The notes beneath the pieces were generated by a model that worked only from the letters and a program-made list of their open reading frames with translations, was not told where the DNA came from and did not search any database. The position numbers and the translations under genes are program-made. 64,000 bases of DNA from Tolypeutes matacus (lineage: Eukaryota > Chordata > Mammalia > Cingulata > Chlamyphoridae), in the NCBI GenBank assembly GCA_026826555.1, contig JAKSZT010053883.1, positions 29,151,559 through 29,215,558 of the forward strand, in the 5' to 3' direction. Shown here one piece after another: positions 47,282-59,224 of the stretch; positions within the stretch are counted from its first letter, which is position 1, and the number at the start of each line of letters is the position of its first letter.

Positions 47282-47773
47282 GTAGCATATTCATGTTTGA
47301 TTGGTGAGTTATTCCTTTTCTTTGTCTTGAAAGAATTTTAATTTTCTTCTATTTCACTGTTGATACGACCCAGTAGATAGTAAAATTACAAAAAAGAAAA
47401 AAGTTTTCAGAAAATAAATTATTTAGTTTTTGCTCATTCCAGTAAACATATTATTTCATTTCAGAGTCTTTCAGTTTCCTTTTTTTCCTTCAAAAGGTTT
47501 GTTCCCATTTTTAGTTAATTTATTAGCTATATTCAAAGCCTTGAAAGCTGGAATAATTATCATGTTTATCTTTGGTTGCAGGCAAACTATTTTGAGATTT
47601 AAAAAGCTTGCATCAATTCAATTTTAACAATTTTGAAATTGTGATATTTGAATAAAGAATCTGCCATTCTTAAGTATAAATACATACTTAAATTGGGAAT
47701 ATAAGACTAAATGGCATTTACCTTTGACACCAGAGCTATCTTGGTAATTTGCAAGTTACACCTTCAAATTCCA

Positions 47774-47851
47774 TATAGACTTTATATCCTCCTACTTGTC
47801 CTGTTATATCTCTAATTTTATAAAACAGGAGTTTTCCAAAAAGTCTAAAGT
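47774..47851 (+). repeat. 79-bp direct repeat, copy 1
   Basis: From ATATAGACTTTATATCCTCC to CCAAAAAGTCTAAAGT. Nearly identical to 48509-48587; the difference lies in a short central stretch (TATATCTC versus TGCATTCC). Confidence 0.95.
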
Positions 47852-48508
47852 AAAATGAATTTCTATTAATGAATCCCAGTTTTCTATTATAAAACTTTCC
47901 ATATGAATAAAACGTCCCTTGTGGTACTGAACTGAAATTTTAGGAAAAAATTAAATAGTATCCTTAATTCCTCTATATTAATAGTACTTGTTTCTCATCA
48001 TAGTTTATTTAACATCATTAAAAAATAATAATTGAGAGGCACTGTTATACATAGTACAAAGATCATAGGCCTTGGGGCCTAGCCTTTCCACTTACCGGTT
48101 ATATAACTTTTAAGTAAATTATTTATCCTGTGTTGCCTCATTTTTCTCATCTATAAAATGGGAATAGCAATAACTCTCTTATAAGTTGTTGAGCCTGACT
48201 CATGATAGGCTTTCAAATGTCAGTTTGATATCAATAATGATCAACATTACTTCAATATATTGAAGTCCATCCACATACTTCAATATATTGATAAAGGAAA
48301 GAAATCTGTGATTTTATCAGTAGATACAGAAAAAACATTTGATAAAATTTTTCTCTTTTTCTTTTTTAATTGTGGGAAAACTCTTAGCAATCTACAGAAC
48401 TTCTTTTACTTGGTAAATTTATATACCTACATTTTGAGATTAAGAACAAGATAATTGTACAACAATATCCACTCTCCTACTTCTTCCTTTAGAAATAGAA
48501 TACTATAG

Positions 48509-48587
48509 ATATAGACTTTATATCCTCCTACTTGTCCTGTTGCATTCCTAATTTTATAAAACAGGAGTTTTCCAAAAAGTCTAAAGT
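48509..48587 (+). repeat. 79-bp direct repeat, copy 2
   Basis: Second copy, 735 bases downstream of the first and in the same orientation. It directly abuts an LTR-like sequence starting near 48588. Confidence 0.95.
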
Positions 48588-48990
48588 TTTAGCTAGGCAC
48601 ATGGCTCCCTTGGTAAAAGATTATATTTTCCAGGCTACCTTGCCACTAGATGTGAACATATGGCCAAGTTTTGACCAATGGGATGGAAATGGAAATGAAT
48701 TTACAACTACCAGGCCATATCCTTAAAAAGAAAATGCTTGCCCTCTTCTGATTTCCCCTTTTCTGTGGGGTAGCATGTGAATGTGGTCATGGCAAACCAG
48801 TTTTGCCCATATGGGAAAGGGCAATGCACCAGGAGATGGAAGCACAATAACCTTATGAAGCAGAGCCACCTATCTCCTGGACTGCCTACTAGCTCAGACT
48901 TTCACATAAGAAAAAAAAATGAACTTTCTATCATGTAAGCCATTGTTATTTGGTCTCTATTGAAGCAGCCAGAATCCTAACTAGTACACC
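48588..48990 (+). mobile_element. Possible old ERVL-type LTR
   Basis: Sequence such as CACATGGCTCCCTTGG, TGACCAATGGGATGGAAATG, GAAGCAGAGCCACC and GTAAGCCATTGTTATTTGG resembles a class III LTR whose 3' end reads CCTAACTAGTACA. Diverged, and the family is not certain. Confidence 0.5.
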
Positions 48991-49070
48991 ACTATGCCCA
49001 CTGACACATTACTGCTTAACATAGAACCAAAAATTCTGATGAAGTCTGCGAGGAAAGAAAAAGAAATGAG

Positions 49071-49520
49071 GGGGTGGATGTGGCTCAAAAGGTTGGATGT
49101 TCATCTCCCATATGGAGGGACCTGGGTTCGATCCCTGGGACCTCCCAGTAAAATAAAGAAAAATACAGAAGGCGTGCGGGCGAGCCATCAGGCCCCGCAT
49201 GCGAGCATGCCAGGCCCTGCCGAGCCACGCAGCAAGATGATGATGTAACAGGAGTTACACAAGGGAGAGCCAAGATGAGACGTGCCAGAAAACCAGGAAC
49301 TGAGATGGCACAGGTGGCAGAATGCCTCTCTCCAACATCTGAGTTTCCCAGGATCAAATCCCAGTGAAGACAGGAGGAGAAGGATGAGAAGAGGGGGCAG
49401 GAAACAGACATTTTCCAATTCTGGGAAACAGAATTGCCCAGCAAATGGTCACAAAACAGGAAAAACGGGAGGAGCGGGGTGGGGTTAAAATGGATAAAAA
49501 ATAAATCTTTAAAAAAGAAA
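49071..49520 (+). repeat. Dimeric tRNA-derived SINE with CpG-rich body
   Basis: Heads near 49073 and 49300, B box GGGTTCGATCCCTGG near 49124, tail AAAATAAATCTTTAAAAAAG. It is flanked by AGAAATGAG on both sides (about 49063 and 49519). Confidence 0.8.
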
Positions 49521-49689
49521 GAAATGAGATACCACTATTGGAAGGTGAGAAATAAAACTGTCGTCATTTTTATTGAGTCATTCAGATGTTTGGGAACATC
49601 TATATTCAAAAATCAAGAGAATCAAAAAGCTATTACAACAAAACAAGTTCAAGAAAGGATGCTAGATAAATAAGTTTATAAAATTTCTA

Positions 49690-49879
49690 GGGAAGCGGCT
49701 GTGGCTCAATCAGTGGGGCTCCCGTTTACCATATGGGAGGCCCCGGGTTCGGTTCCCGGGGCCTCCTGGTGAAGGCAAGCCCGCCCGCACGGCGTGGTTA
49801 GCTGACCCAGCGAGCACAAGCAGCAAGGGGGGGATAAATGAATGAATAAATAAAATCTTAAAAAAAAAAAAAAAAAAAA
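49690..49879 (+). mobile_element. DAS SINE copy with target-site duplication
   Basis: Near-consensus DAS with a pure A-tail and a perfect duplication AAATTTCTA at 49681-49689 and 49880-49888. It looks young. Confidence 0.94.
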
Positions 49880-49889
49880 AAATTTCTAC

Positions 49890-50640
49890 AAGAACAATAA
49901 CTAATTAGGTAATATAATTAAAAGGAAAAAGTAGTATTCACAATAGAAGCAAAAACTATAAAGTATTTAGTAATTAAGTAATATGCAAGACCCCTGCATT
50001 TGTTTTAGTAGATGGTGTTGGAAAACTGGCTTATTACATGGAAAAATGAGAATCCCTGTCTAGCATTATGTCCAAAGATAGATTAAAGGTCTAAGTGTGA
50101 GTGAAAGGTAAAATTATAAAAATAATAGAAAATATAGGTGAATATTATTGTGCTCTAGGGAAGAAGAGTTTAAATAAAATCCCTAAAGCATAAACCATGT
50201 GGGAAAAATAAAAAAGGTGAATTTTATTAACATTAAAGATTACTGTTCAATAAAGAATAAAGATAACAAATAAGACTCATAGAAGATATTTGCAATGTTA
50301 AAACCAACAAAGGGTTTGTATCTAGAATATAGAAAAACCTGCCAAATCACAAATCTGAACAAAAGATATAGATAATTCATGGAAGAGAAAACTAAAAGGG
50401 TAGCATATATGAAGAGATGCTTAAAGTCATAATCGGGATTTTTTTGAAGAGCTATCACTTTACACCTTTAAGAATGGCTAAAATAAAAAAATGCCACGTG
50501 TTGATGGGGATGCAGGTCTATTAAAAACCTTACACATTTCAAGAGTGAATGCAGACAAATGTAGACTGGTATTGCCATTCTGGAGAGCAATCTTAATCTT
50601 TATCAAGATAAGAAAGTTCAATAGATTGAGATTCTCTAAT
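49890..50640 (+). mobile_element. L1 ORF2 C-terminal fragment (+ strand)
   Basis: TAGATGGTGTTGGAAAACTG, AGAAGATATTTGCAATG and GAGCTATCACTTTACACCTT are forward ORF2 3' sequence. Strongly decayed. Confidence 0.7.
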
Positions 50641-50909
50641 CCCCATTAAATAACAGATGAACATTAGCAAATGCTTTTTTTCTGTATCTATAAAATCATA
50701 TAATTTTTATCTTTATTCATTTAGTGAAATACACTGATGGATTTTTCTGATGCTGAACCATCCTTGCATTTCTGATTAAATCCTAATTGGTCATGATGTA
50801 TGTATTTTAATAAACTATCAGATTAGATATATAGCCTTTATCAAGTTAAGGGCATTTCCTTCTATTCCTAGTTCAATACTAGTTTTTCTTTTATTTAAGA
50901 AATAAGTTT

Positions 50910-51139
50910 TGGGAGTGGATATGGCTCGAGTGGTTGAGCGCTTGCTTCTCACTTGGGAGGTCCGGGGTTAGGTTCCAACTGCCTCCTGAAAAAAAAAAGA
51001 AAAAGAAAACAACAAGCAAAACGAACAAAAAAACCAACTCAGGGAAGCCGATGTGGTTCAGTGGTCGAGCGCCATCTTCCCACATACAAGGTCCCAGGTT
51101 CATTCCCCAGCCCCCAGTTCCTAAAAAAAAAAAAAAAAA
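50910..51139 (+). repeat. Dimeric tRNA-derived SINE, forward copy
   Basis: Clear head-A-rich linker-head-A-tail layout: first head GGATATGGCTCGAGTGGTTG, linker with AACAACAAGCAAAACGAACA, second head CCGATGTGGTTCAGTGGTCG, then 18 A's. The best example of the dimer in this window. Confidence 0.85.
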
Positions 51140-51854
51140 GTAATAAGTTTTAAACGTCAAATATTTCTTTTTCATCTAGAATGTTAGTTATATTTTTCCA
51201 CCTTTATTAATGTTGTGAAGCATATGGATAGATTTTCTAATGTTGAACTGTTCTTGCATTCCTTAGAGAAACTATTGCTGATTTTAAAAAAATATCTGTT
51301 AGATTTCGGCTAATATTTTACTTAGTTTTTGTTTTCTTTTTTTGTTTTTATATCTACAGTCACAAGTGAAACACTCTATAAAGTTTTTTTGTTGTTGTTT
51401 TTTTTCCTTCTCATTTGATTTTAGAATCAATTACGATATCTCAAATAGAGCTGGGCAGTTATTACTCCATTTCCATTTTGTGGAACAATTTTTATAAAAG
51501 CTGTTGTTGAAAGTATAGTCAAACTGTAAAACATTTCATTCTGGTGTTTTGTTTTTTAATTCCTCTAAGAATGTCTTTGCTATTTTAATTTACTTAATAC
51601 TCATTGATCTATACAAGTTTTTGATGTCTTGCCAATTTGGACATTTTATATTTCTGTACAAGTTTCTCTGTTCCATGTACATTTTCAGATTTATTAGCAT
51701 ATAGTTCATATATTTCCTTTTTTCATTCTGTATTTTGTTATTTTTATTTGCATCTTCTTTTTTCCTGATTAGTCTAATCTTTTATAAGAACCAGCATTTG
51801 TTTTGTCAGCCTACTCTATTTTTGGTTCTCTATTTCACTTATTTGTTTGCTTGT

Positions 51855-52030
51855 TTATTTATTTTTATAGAAGGTACCAGGTATTGAACCCAGGACTTCG
51901 TACTTGGGAAGCAAGCACTCAACCAGTGAGCTGCATCTGCTCCCAAATGAGAGTTGGTTTTCCAGGGATCCAACCCGGGACCTCGTACATGAGAAGCAGA
52001 CACTCAACCACTTGAGCTACATCCGCTCAC
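51855..52030 (-). repeat. tRNA-derived SINE dimer
   Basis: GGTATTGAACCCAGGACTTC and GGGATCCAACCCGGGACCTC heads close together, reverse orientation. Confidence 0.72.
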
Positions 52031-52900
52031 CATTTCATTTATTTCTAACTTTATTATTTTCTTCTCTTTCCCTAGGGTTTTTCCTGTTACTCGTTCTTTA
52101 AATTACTGAATTTTGAATGATTGGTTGATGTATTAATTTTTCTTATTAATTTCTGAAAATGATGTCTTAAAAATGAAAAATGATTTCAAATCTATCATTT
52201 TTCCCTCTGAATACTGCTCTAGTTATGTTTCCAGGTTCAACCATAATGATAGTATCAATCTGTTCTAGGTATTTTCTCATTTCCTTTTTTAACCCAAGGG
52301 TTAATCTGCCCCCCACTTTCCCTACCTGCAATTCTGTCAGTTTTCAGGCTGTGTTTAAAGTATACAGATATTCATTGTATTTATATTTTCTTGATTCATT
52401 TTCTTTCTTTCTTGTGTATAATCTCCCCCCCCCTTTTTTTTTTTTGCATTGAATTCTGTTTTATCAGATATTATAAATATTGCTTCCCCAGCTTTCTCTT
52501 GGTTAATAATTGACTGATGTTCTTACTACAGTTTTTGCTCTAAATTTTTTTTTTTTAATCCATGCTAAGAGTCTTAAATTTTTAAATTCTTTTCTTTATA
52601 TCAGTGTGGACTCATTGATTCCTGTTGTATTCATTAGGTTGTAATCTGATACTCATTATTTTGATACTCACATTGCCCTGGATTTGCCAAGGAAAGCCTC
52701 TTCTAGGTGGCTCCTCTGTCCTTTGACATTCGCCATTATTTTTTCAGCATTCGCTTACAAGATGTGCCGGGATTATTTTGTACTTTCTCTGCCCCAGCCT
52801 TGGAATCAGCCATCTCTCTCCATGGAGCCCTGATGCCTGTTAGCACTTGGTGTGTTCATTTCTACTCAAGTAAAATTGCTTTTAGGCTCTCAGTGGATAG

Positions 52901-53982
52901 AGCTATGGATGGATGAATGAATGAAGGAAGGAAGGAAGATATATATGTGGGTGTGTATATATATTAAAAGCTTTATACACATATATATAACTAAACATCT
53001 ATATCTGTGTGTATATATTTATTTTTAAAACCTGTGAATAACAAACTTGTGTAAGACGGGGGCCTCAGAATCTGACTTGGCAAGAGTATCGCTTTGACAA
53101 GCACATCCTGGGAAACAGTGATGGTGAGATTTTATAAGTTGTGCCAACATCCACCAAGGTCTTTCATTTGTACCATTCCTTCAAATAAAGTACTTTGTAG
53201 CCCTCCCCAAAGAAAAAAACCTATGAGTTAATACTAATTCTTCCTATTTCAGTTCAACACTCAGGGTTCTTTCCAGCCTTCCCTGAACCTTTCCACTTTT
53301 TAAACCTTTCTCAAACAGTGAATGGTTTGGCTCCCGTTATCCTCAATATATTAACCACTTAACTTGTTGGCATAATGTAATCAATCTCCTAACCGTATCA
53401 ACCACTTCTACCCCACTTGCTCTGCTCTTGAGCCTGTGTTTCACGTGGCACCCATACCACCATTTTTCCATGGGTTCTGGGCACATTGATGCCTCCATGC
53501 AGCCCCGCTTCCTTGAACACCACTGTTTCCTCACAGGGAAGGGAAATGTGGATGGGAAGGAAAGGGGTTAGATTTAAGATGTTAAGTTTAGATGTTTAAC
53601 TGCAATTGCTATTAGGATTTATTTCTGCTGTTATTTCACAGTTTCCACTTACTGTACTTTGTTTTTTTTTCCTTACTGTACTTTGTTTGCTTTCCATTGA
53701 ATAGCAGATTTTCTTCTACCCGTTTACGAGTGTAATACATTCTACTTTTATTTTTATTGATGTCACTCTTGATACCTATAATCATGTTTGTTTACCAGTA
53801 TTGGATTCTTAAACTTATCTAAATCTTCCTATTAAGACAAGTCTTTATTATATTATTATGCTCTTTTGGTCTTGCCCACCCTTACACCATGTTGATATAT
53901 TTTTTTAGAATTTTAGTTCTGGGTTAATATACTTCAATTTTTTATTGTTGTTTATTTCTTTTCTCTGGTCCTACCTGTTTTA
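52901..53982. other. Intergenic, microsatellite and unassigned sequence
   Basis: Contains GGAA/(TA)n microsatellites near 52920-53030 and a short duplicated phrase, TTACTGTACTTTGTTT, at about 53649 and 53673. No gene. Confidence 0.5.
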
Positions 53983-54091
53983 TCTCTTTTTTTTTTTTTT
54001 TTCAATTTTACCGGGAGGTCCCAGGGATCGAACCCAGGTCCCTCCATATGGCAGACGGACGCCCAACCATTTGAGCCACATCCGGGGCCCT
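53983..54091 (-). mobile_element. Short tRNA-like SINE with target-site duplication
   Basis: Monomer with GGGATCGAACCCAGGTCCCT, flanked by CTACCTGTTTTA at 53971-53982 and 54092-54103. Confidence 0.9.
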
Positions 54092-54103
54092 CTACCTGTT
54101 TTA

Positions 54104-55746
54104 GACTCCAAACTTTGCCAAAGTTTTTGCTCAATTCAGCTCACCCTTAATTCCTATCTCCTCCCATGTCTAAATTTATTTTTACTTGACCATTTTTTCC
54201 CAAGAATATTTTCAAAATGAATCTTTTGTGAAGAAACTTCTGAAGCCTTGTATACCTAAAAATATTTCTTAGTACACTCATGTTCAAATGAGTGTTTCTC
54301 TTGATACAAATTTTATGTTCAAAGTTATTTTATTTCAGCGCTTTGAAAGCATTATCCCTTTGTCTTTTTTCATCTAAGGATTCTGTTTTAAAAGCCTGGT
54401 GTCAATATATTCTTGTTTCTTCATAGTCAATCTGCTGTTTCTCTGTGGGAGCTTTCAGAATTTTTGCTTTGTCTCAGATGATCTTAAAATATCTTTTACT
54501 ATAGTATATGTGGTTGTACCTTTCCCTTACTCACTGGTTGGGTTTTAGTTATATCTGTTCCCCTATCCCATTTGTTTGTTTGTTTTTGTTTTGCTTTATT
54601 TTAAATTCTTGGGTCAGATAGTGTACGTTTAATTTGCAGTCTTTGGAGGCAGGGCTTTGTACTCCTTGGGCATTTAGTTATTTTGGCCTGGGAACTCATG
54701 TTCCCTCAGACCATCAACACGTTTGGCTGGTAGTATTTATTGGTGAAAGGCCAATTATTCAGGCTTCTAAAGAGCTTAAGAAGGGGAGGTAATGACTACT
54801 CCATCAGCAACTCTTCAAAGATTCACCTTAGACCCTTGGGGAAAAGCCCACTGGAAGAGGCAGAATTACTAGTTGTCTGTCAGCCTTGGATTTTGGAAGG
54901 GGGAAGGAATGAAAGTTTTAATCCTGAGAGCAGCTGCCTAGCCCACCCCTTTCCTCACCCCAGCAGAGCTATTGGGCTGCCTTGATAGTGGCGCACTGAT
55001 ACCAGTGGCTTGACTGTCTCATGTACAGGAAGAGCAGACTTTGCACTAATGTCCCACTTCTCCCTTTTCCAGTTTATGATAACCTTCATTCCCCAGGGGC
55101 TCCTAACGGGATTGGGGGGGGGGGAGGATTACCTGTTTGTTTTGGTTTGATTACTGGTTTTGTTTTGTTTTGATATTTGGTGGTAGTTGCTCAGATTTAT
55201 GGTATCTTCTAAATTATATTGTTTTTATAAGGTTAATTTGAGGGAAGGGAGCCAGTAGTCTATTAAGCCTATTAAGTAGATTATTATGTTAATAGGAATC
55301 AGAGTTCCCAGTATATCTTTTGCTGTCCTTTTATTTTCAATCTTTCTGTGTTATATTTTAGGTGTCCCTCTTAGAGTTAATTCAACCTATTAATTTCTGT
55401 TTGTTGGTGTTTTAATATCCAATCTGACAATTTATGCCATTTAATCTATTGTGGTTATTGATATTTGATAAAGTCATGTGCAGTGGTCTCTTCTCCAGAA
55501 GTTCTCCAGGTTTGTGGTTTCTCTACTGCTGTTTGTTGTTGGCATTAATCACTGGTGGGCACTTCCAGCTTACAGATAGCAGACAGGAACCCTCTTAGTC
55601 TGAGGTGCAGGTATTTGAGACTCAAATGTGTTTTGTTTCCTTGTAACAGAATCAGAGTGGGAAGTTCCTTGGGTATTGACCATGCCCAGATATTCTGGCT
55701 CCCATATAACACTGGCTTCTGCTTTGATAGAGTTAAGAGTGTTACA
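54104..55746. other. Intergenic, probable old L1 debris
   Basis: 54200-55500 has reverse L1-like phrases (GCATTATCCCTTTGTCTTTT, CAATCTGACAATTTATGCCA), too diverged to bound. It includes a G-rich run at 55109-55124. No gene. Confidence 0.4.
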
Positions 55747-55856
55747 GGGGGGCGGATGTGGCTCAAATGGTTGGGCATCCGTCTGCCATATGGAGGGACC
55801 TGGGTTCGATCCCCGGGACCTCCCGGTAAAATTAAAAATAAATAAATAAATAAATA
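55747..55856 (+). mobile_element. Short tRNA-like SINE with target-site duplication
   Basis: Monomer with a perfect RNA polymerase III B box (GGGTTCGATCCCCGG) and an (AAAT)n tail, flanked by GAGTGTTACA at 55737-55746 and 55857-55866. 110 bp; it looks young. Confidence 0.93.
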
Positions 55857-58800
55857 GAGTGTTACAAAGCATAACATGTGGCCCCAGCCTCATAGAATTT
55901 GCAAGCAGGTAGGAGACAAAAGACGGTGTACCATAGAATGTAAGAGGCACATGAGTCATTCTAGGCTCCGAGGATCTACTTGAAGACTGGAAGGCATTTC
56001 TTGGGGGAAAACTTAAATTACTCCAAAGGGGTGGCACTTTAATCTGTTTTAATGCTTTAATATAATTAGCCAACTAATAAATGTCAAGAGAAACTGTGAC
56101 TGCAGGTGTCCCCATGATTCTTAAAGGCTGGGAGCCGAAGTCTGACTCTGGTGCTTATTAACATTGTTTTTCCTAAGGGGACGTGGCTCCTTCCAAGAAC
56201 CTGGCTGTGAGTGATTACCAGCAGATTACAAAGATTCTGACTCTCCTCCATGTAGCCAAATTTCCATTTCAAGAATACTAAAATGCTGCAGCTATTTATA
56301 GCACAAAGTTTGGATTAAACACTTTTACACTGGACTTGTCCTGGGTCTTCCTTTAAGCACAATCTTAGAAATGGACATTTGAAACTGTTTGCAGTTTGCT
56401 GGGCTACACGACGTGGGAAGAGTTGGCATACCTCCTGTAAGCACTGAAGTGAGAAGTTCCTCCACAAACAGGTCCAGAGATTTAAGTCTAGATTGTTGCT
56501 GATTGTTCTCCAAGCCCTCTCAAACCCCCAAACCACTCACTACACATATACACCCCTCTCTAGATTCCTGAACATGGTTCCTTTATCCTAGGGGAGGGCC
56601 TGAGTTATTATTGCCCACTCTTCAAAAAGAACAAAAAGCATATGACCTGGAACTGTATGCCAAGACTATGGTGTTGAATCTTAGTCCTACACCTGCCCCT
56701 CCTGTAGCCCACATGGCTATGGACTAGGCAGAGGCATCAGTGTCAGCCCTGGCAGCTTACTCCACTTGGGTTGACACTGGGCCCACGATCTTGAATTAGT
56801 ACTAGCTAAAAAAAACAAAAAACAGTGGCTAACACAGTAAAAGTTTATTTCTTTCAAAACAACCCAACAGCCATTCCTGATAGGGCAGTTCTCTTCTAAG
56901 TGGTGATTTAGGGACCAGGCTCTTTCCATCTGTGGCTCCTGGACCCTGGGGTCTGAGAGTCTCCTGAGCAATCCTCTGCTTCTGGCCCACAGATGGAGGG
57001 AGGGAATGAGGCTCACACAAGGGTTTTTAATGGGTCAGGGCTGACGGTGGCAAATCTTTCTGCCCAAATTATGCAGAAAGCTGGCAAATGAGGTCTAGCT
57101 GTGTATCCCAGGAAAAGGAATCCAATTAATCTCTGCCACATCTAACTTCAGGGACCCCGCTCAGGTGATTAGGAGGTACTGGGTGCTTTCTGTTTTTTGT
57201 CTACCCAACTGGTTTGCAAATCTTTCAGAGCTGAGCTGCTGAGGGCTATTTTCCCCTTCTTAGACATGTCATGACTGCACAAATATCTGAGGAACTAATG
57301 AAAGGTCAGCTGAACATTTAAAAGTCAATTTAACTTCTGGGGTGTGGGTTCCAGACAGAACATTTTAAAAATTCCCCAGGTGATTCTAATATGCAGCCAG
57401 AGAGAACCATTGGTGTCAGAGCACAAGAATGTGTTGATGAATTTGAAGTGAGGCGTGAGGGACATCTAAGGTATAGCTAGAAAGGTGAGAATAGGGCAGT
57501 GACCAGCCAAGGCCTGTCCTTATTCCCATGAGAGATAACCTTAGTTTTTGTTCCTTTTGAGCAAAAGGGCCTAATCAATACCTTCCTCAACATCAAACCT
57601 GAGCAACTCAAAAAGCCCCTCCTAGGAGGGTAAGTTCTACCCGTTTGGCAGCACTGAGCAGTCAAACTGAGCAGTCAGTGGACACCCTGCCCAGGCCCTT
57701 TGAGAGTGGACAGCCACAGCCCGGTCCTGGGAAAGCCTGGATATGTGGCAGCCGCCACCAGCACCACCCACAAACTGGGGAGTCAGGTGGGTGGATGAAT
57801 TTGCATCAGTGGCTTGGGTTTGACCAAAGAATATGTTGGGGCCTTGAAAGTAGTGATACAAATTCTGTGAAGTAGTCAAGGGCCTGATAAAACGCTCCGC
57901 AAGCTCTCTCTTCTGTGGGCTGATGCTGCCTCAGAGTCTCCTCAGGGAGTGGGAGGACCTCTTCAACACTTGGAAGCAGGAAACCCAGGCATCAAAGTCT
58001 CTCACCCAGTTCTCTCCAAGCAGGAAGGCCAAAGCTGCAGCCTTCCAGCCCCAGGGGCTCTTCTTAGAATGTTGCCTCCTGTTGACCAAGGTTCTTCTAA
58101 GCACACAGTACTGAGTGGGGGCAAGACTGCGAGGCTCTCCTCTGTTGGCCTTCCATCTAGGCTCTGCACAAAATGACTTTGTTGGGGGATCCTAGGCAAG
58201 GCTTAGGAGTGCTTAGCCAGGCGGTTTGGTCAACGGAGTGGTCTCAGGCTCCTGGAATTACGTTTACTTCAGGCCGTGGCTAGGAAGGCTTGCTTTGGTG
58301 TTGATCTGGCTGCAGCCTAGCTCTCCTTAAGCAACTCCAGGGATTTCTGCCTCTCTCATGAGTCAGGGAAGAGTAGGAGTATGGCAGTCTTCTCAATGCA
58401 AGACCCCAATCCCGGAAAGCAGCATCAGTTCTAACAGTTTTTTTGTTTTGTTTTTTGGTGGGAGGAGTGAGGGGGTGGTGGTAAAAAGTTTCTTCATCTC
58501 TGGAACTGAGATAAAAAATATATTCTTGATTGATCTGTAGCTGAGATAAACATGACGTAGAATTAAGGCCCAGAGGAAATAGGACTCCTCCCTGCAAAGC
58601 CAGGAAGTTGTCAAGTTTTGTAGCTACTTCCTAAATCCTTAAAAGCTATTCCCAGCACACCAACCTCACCACGTCCTTATCACCACCCCTCCAGCTGCTC
58701 CGGTGCTGTCTGGCCTGCCCTCATCCAGCTCCATTGATTGCATCGCCCAAGCTGCCAGTGGCTTCTGCTGTGTGCAAGCCTGACTGTTTTCATCTGACCC

Positions 58801-59034
58801 CTCTCCCAAGAGCCCTCCAATCCCATCAAGCCTGCCTGATGTGGCAGTGTCTGGGTAGCTCCACTTTCCCACCCTACCCCCCACCACTCCCAACTTTGAA
58901 AATCCTGTGGCCCTAGCTTCCATTGTAGTCCTTGGCAGATTCAAGTTCTCCTGTCTCTACACTTACTTCCTTTACCCTTATTCAGAAGGGAAACCTTCCT
59001 CCTGTATATGTTGCACTGACTGCGTTCCTAGGTC

Positions 59035-59212
59035 CATGGTTCTCAAAGTGTGGTCCCCAGACCAGCAGCAGCATCTCCTAGCAACTTGACAGGAATGCAA
59101 ATTCTTAGGTTTTATCCCAGATCTACTGAATAAGAAATTGTGGAATGAGACCCAGCAATCTTTGAACAAGGTCTCGGGACTCTGATCTGTGCTAAAGTTT
59201 AGAACTGCTGGA
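59035..59212 (+). repeat. MER5A hAT-Charlie element
   Basis: GGTTCTCAAAGTGTGGTCCC at the left and TAAAGTTTAGAACTGCTGG at the right are the inverted ends of MER5A; the middle has CCCAGATCTACTGAATAAGA. Confidence 0.8.
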
Positions 59213-59224
59213 TCTACACCAAGG

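Larger units (their letters stand above)
45024..47300 (+). other. ZMYM4: ZMYM4 3' untranslated region (end inferred)
   Basis: AT-rich sequence after the stop codon with no long open frame and, unusually for this window, no recognisable SINE or L1 for 2.3 kb, which suggests constraint on transcribed UTR. Candidate poly(A) signals AATAAA occur at 45503-45508, near 46525 and 46747, and at 47276-47281. The last is followed by a T/G-rich stretch (GTTTGATTGGTGAGTT) and is my preferred 3' end. A short isoform ending near 45.52 kb is also plausible. Confidence 0.65.
47301..48588. other. Intergenic region with direct repeats, MIR and an L1 scrap
   Basis: Holds both copies of a 79-bp direct repeat (47774-47851 and 48509-48587), a forward MIR near 48030-48195 (ATGGGAATAGCAATAACTCT), and a short + strand L1 ORF2 fragment at about 48255-48350 (SVILSVDTEKTFDKI). 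The rest is AT-rich and unassigned. Confidence 0.6.
50650..52900 (-). mobile_element. Antisense L1 fragment with SINE insertions
   Basis: Reverse ORF2 text (GAACCATCCTTGCATTTCTG, TAAATCCTAATTGGTCATGA near 50780) continuing to about 52680. SINEs at 50910-51139 and 51855-52030 interrupt it. It lies directly beside a + strand L1 fragment. Confidence 0.65.

Noticed and set aside
55790..55830. Possible functional tRNA gene (perfect B box)
   Set aside because: The element has an A/T-rich tail and a target-site duplication, and the same unit recurs across the window, so it is a SINE head. The same reasoning applies to 4311 and 53983.
55570..56073. 167-codon open frame on the - strand in the intergenic region
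   Set aside because: Part of it is the translated SINE at 55747-55856 and the rest has no recognisable domain, splice context or codon pattern of a gene.
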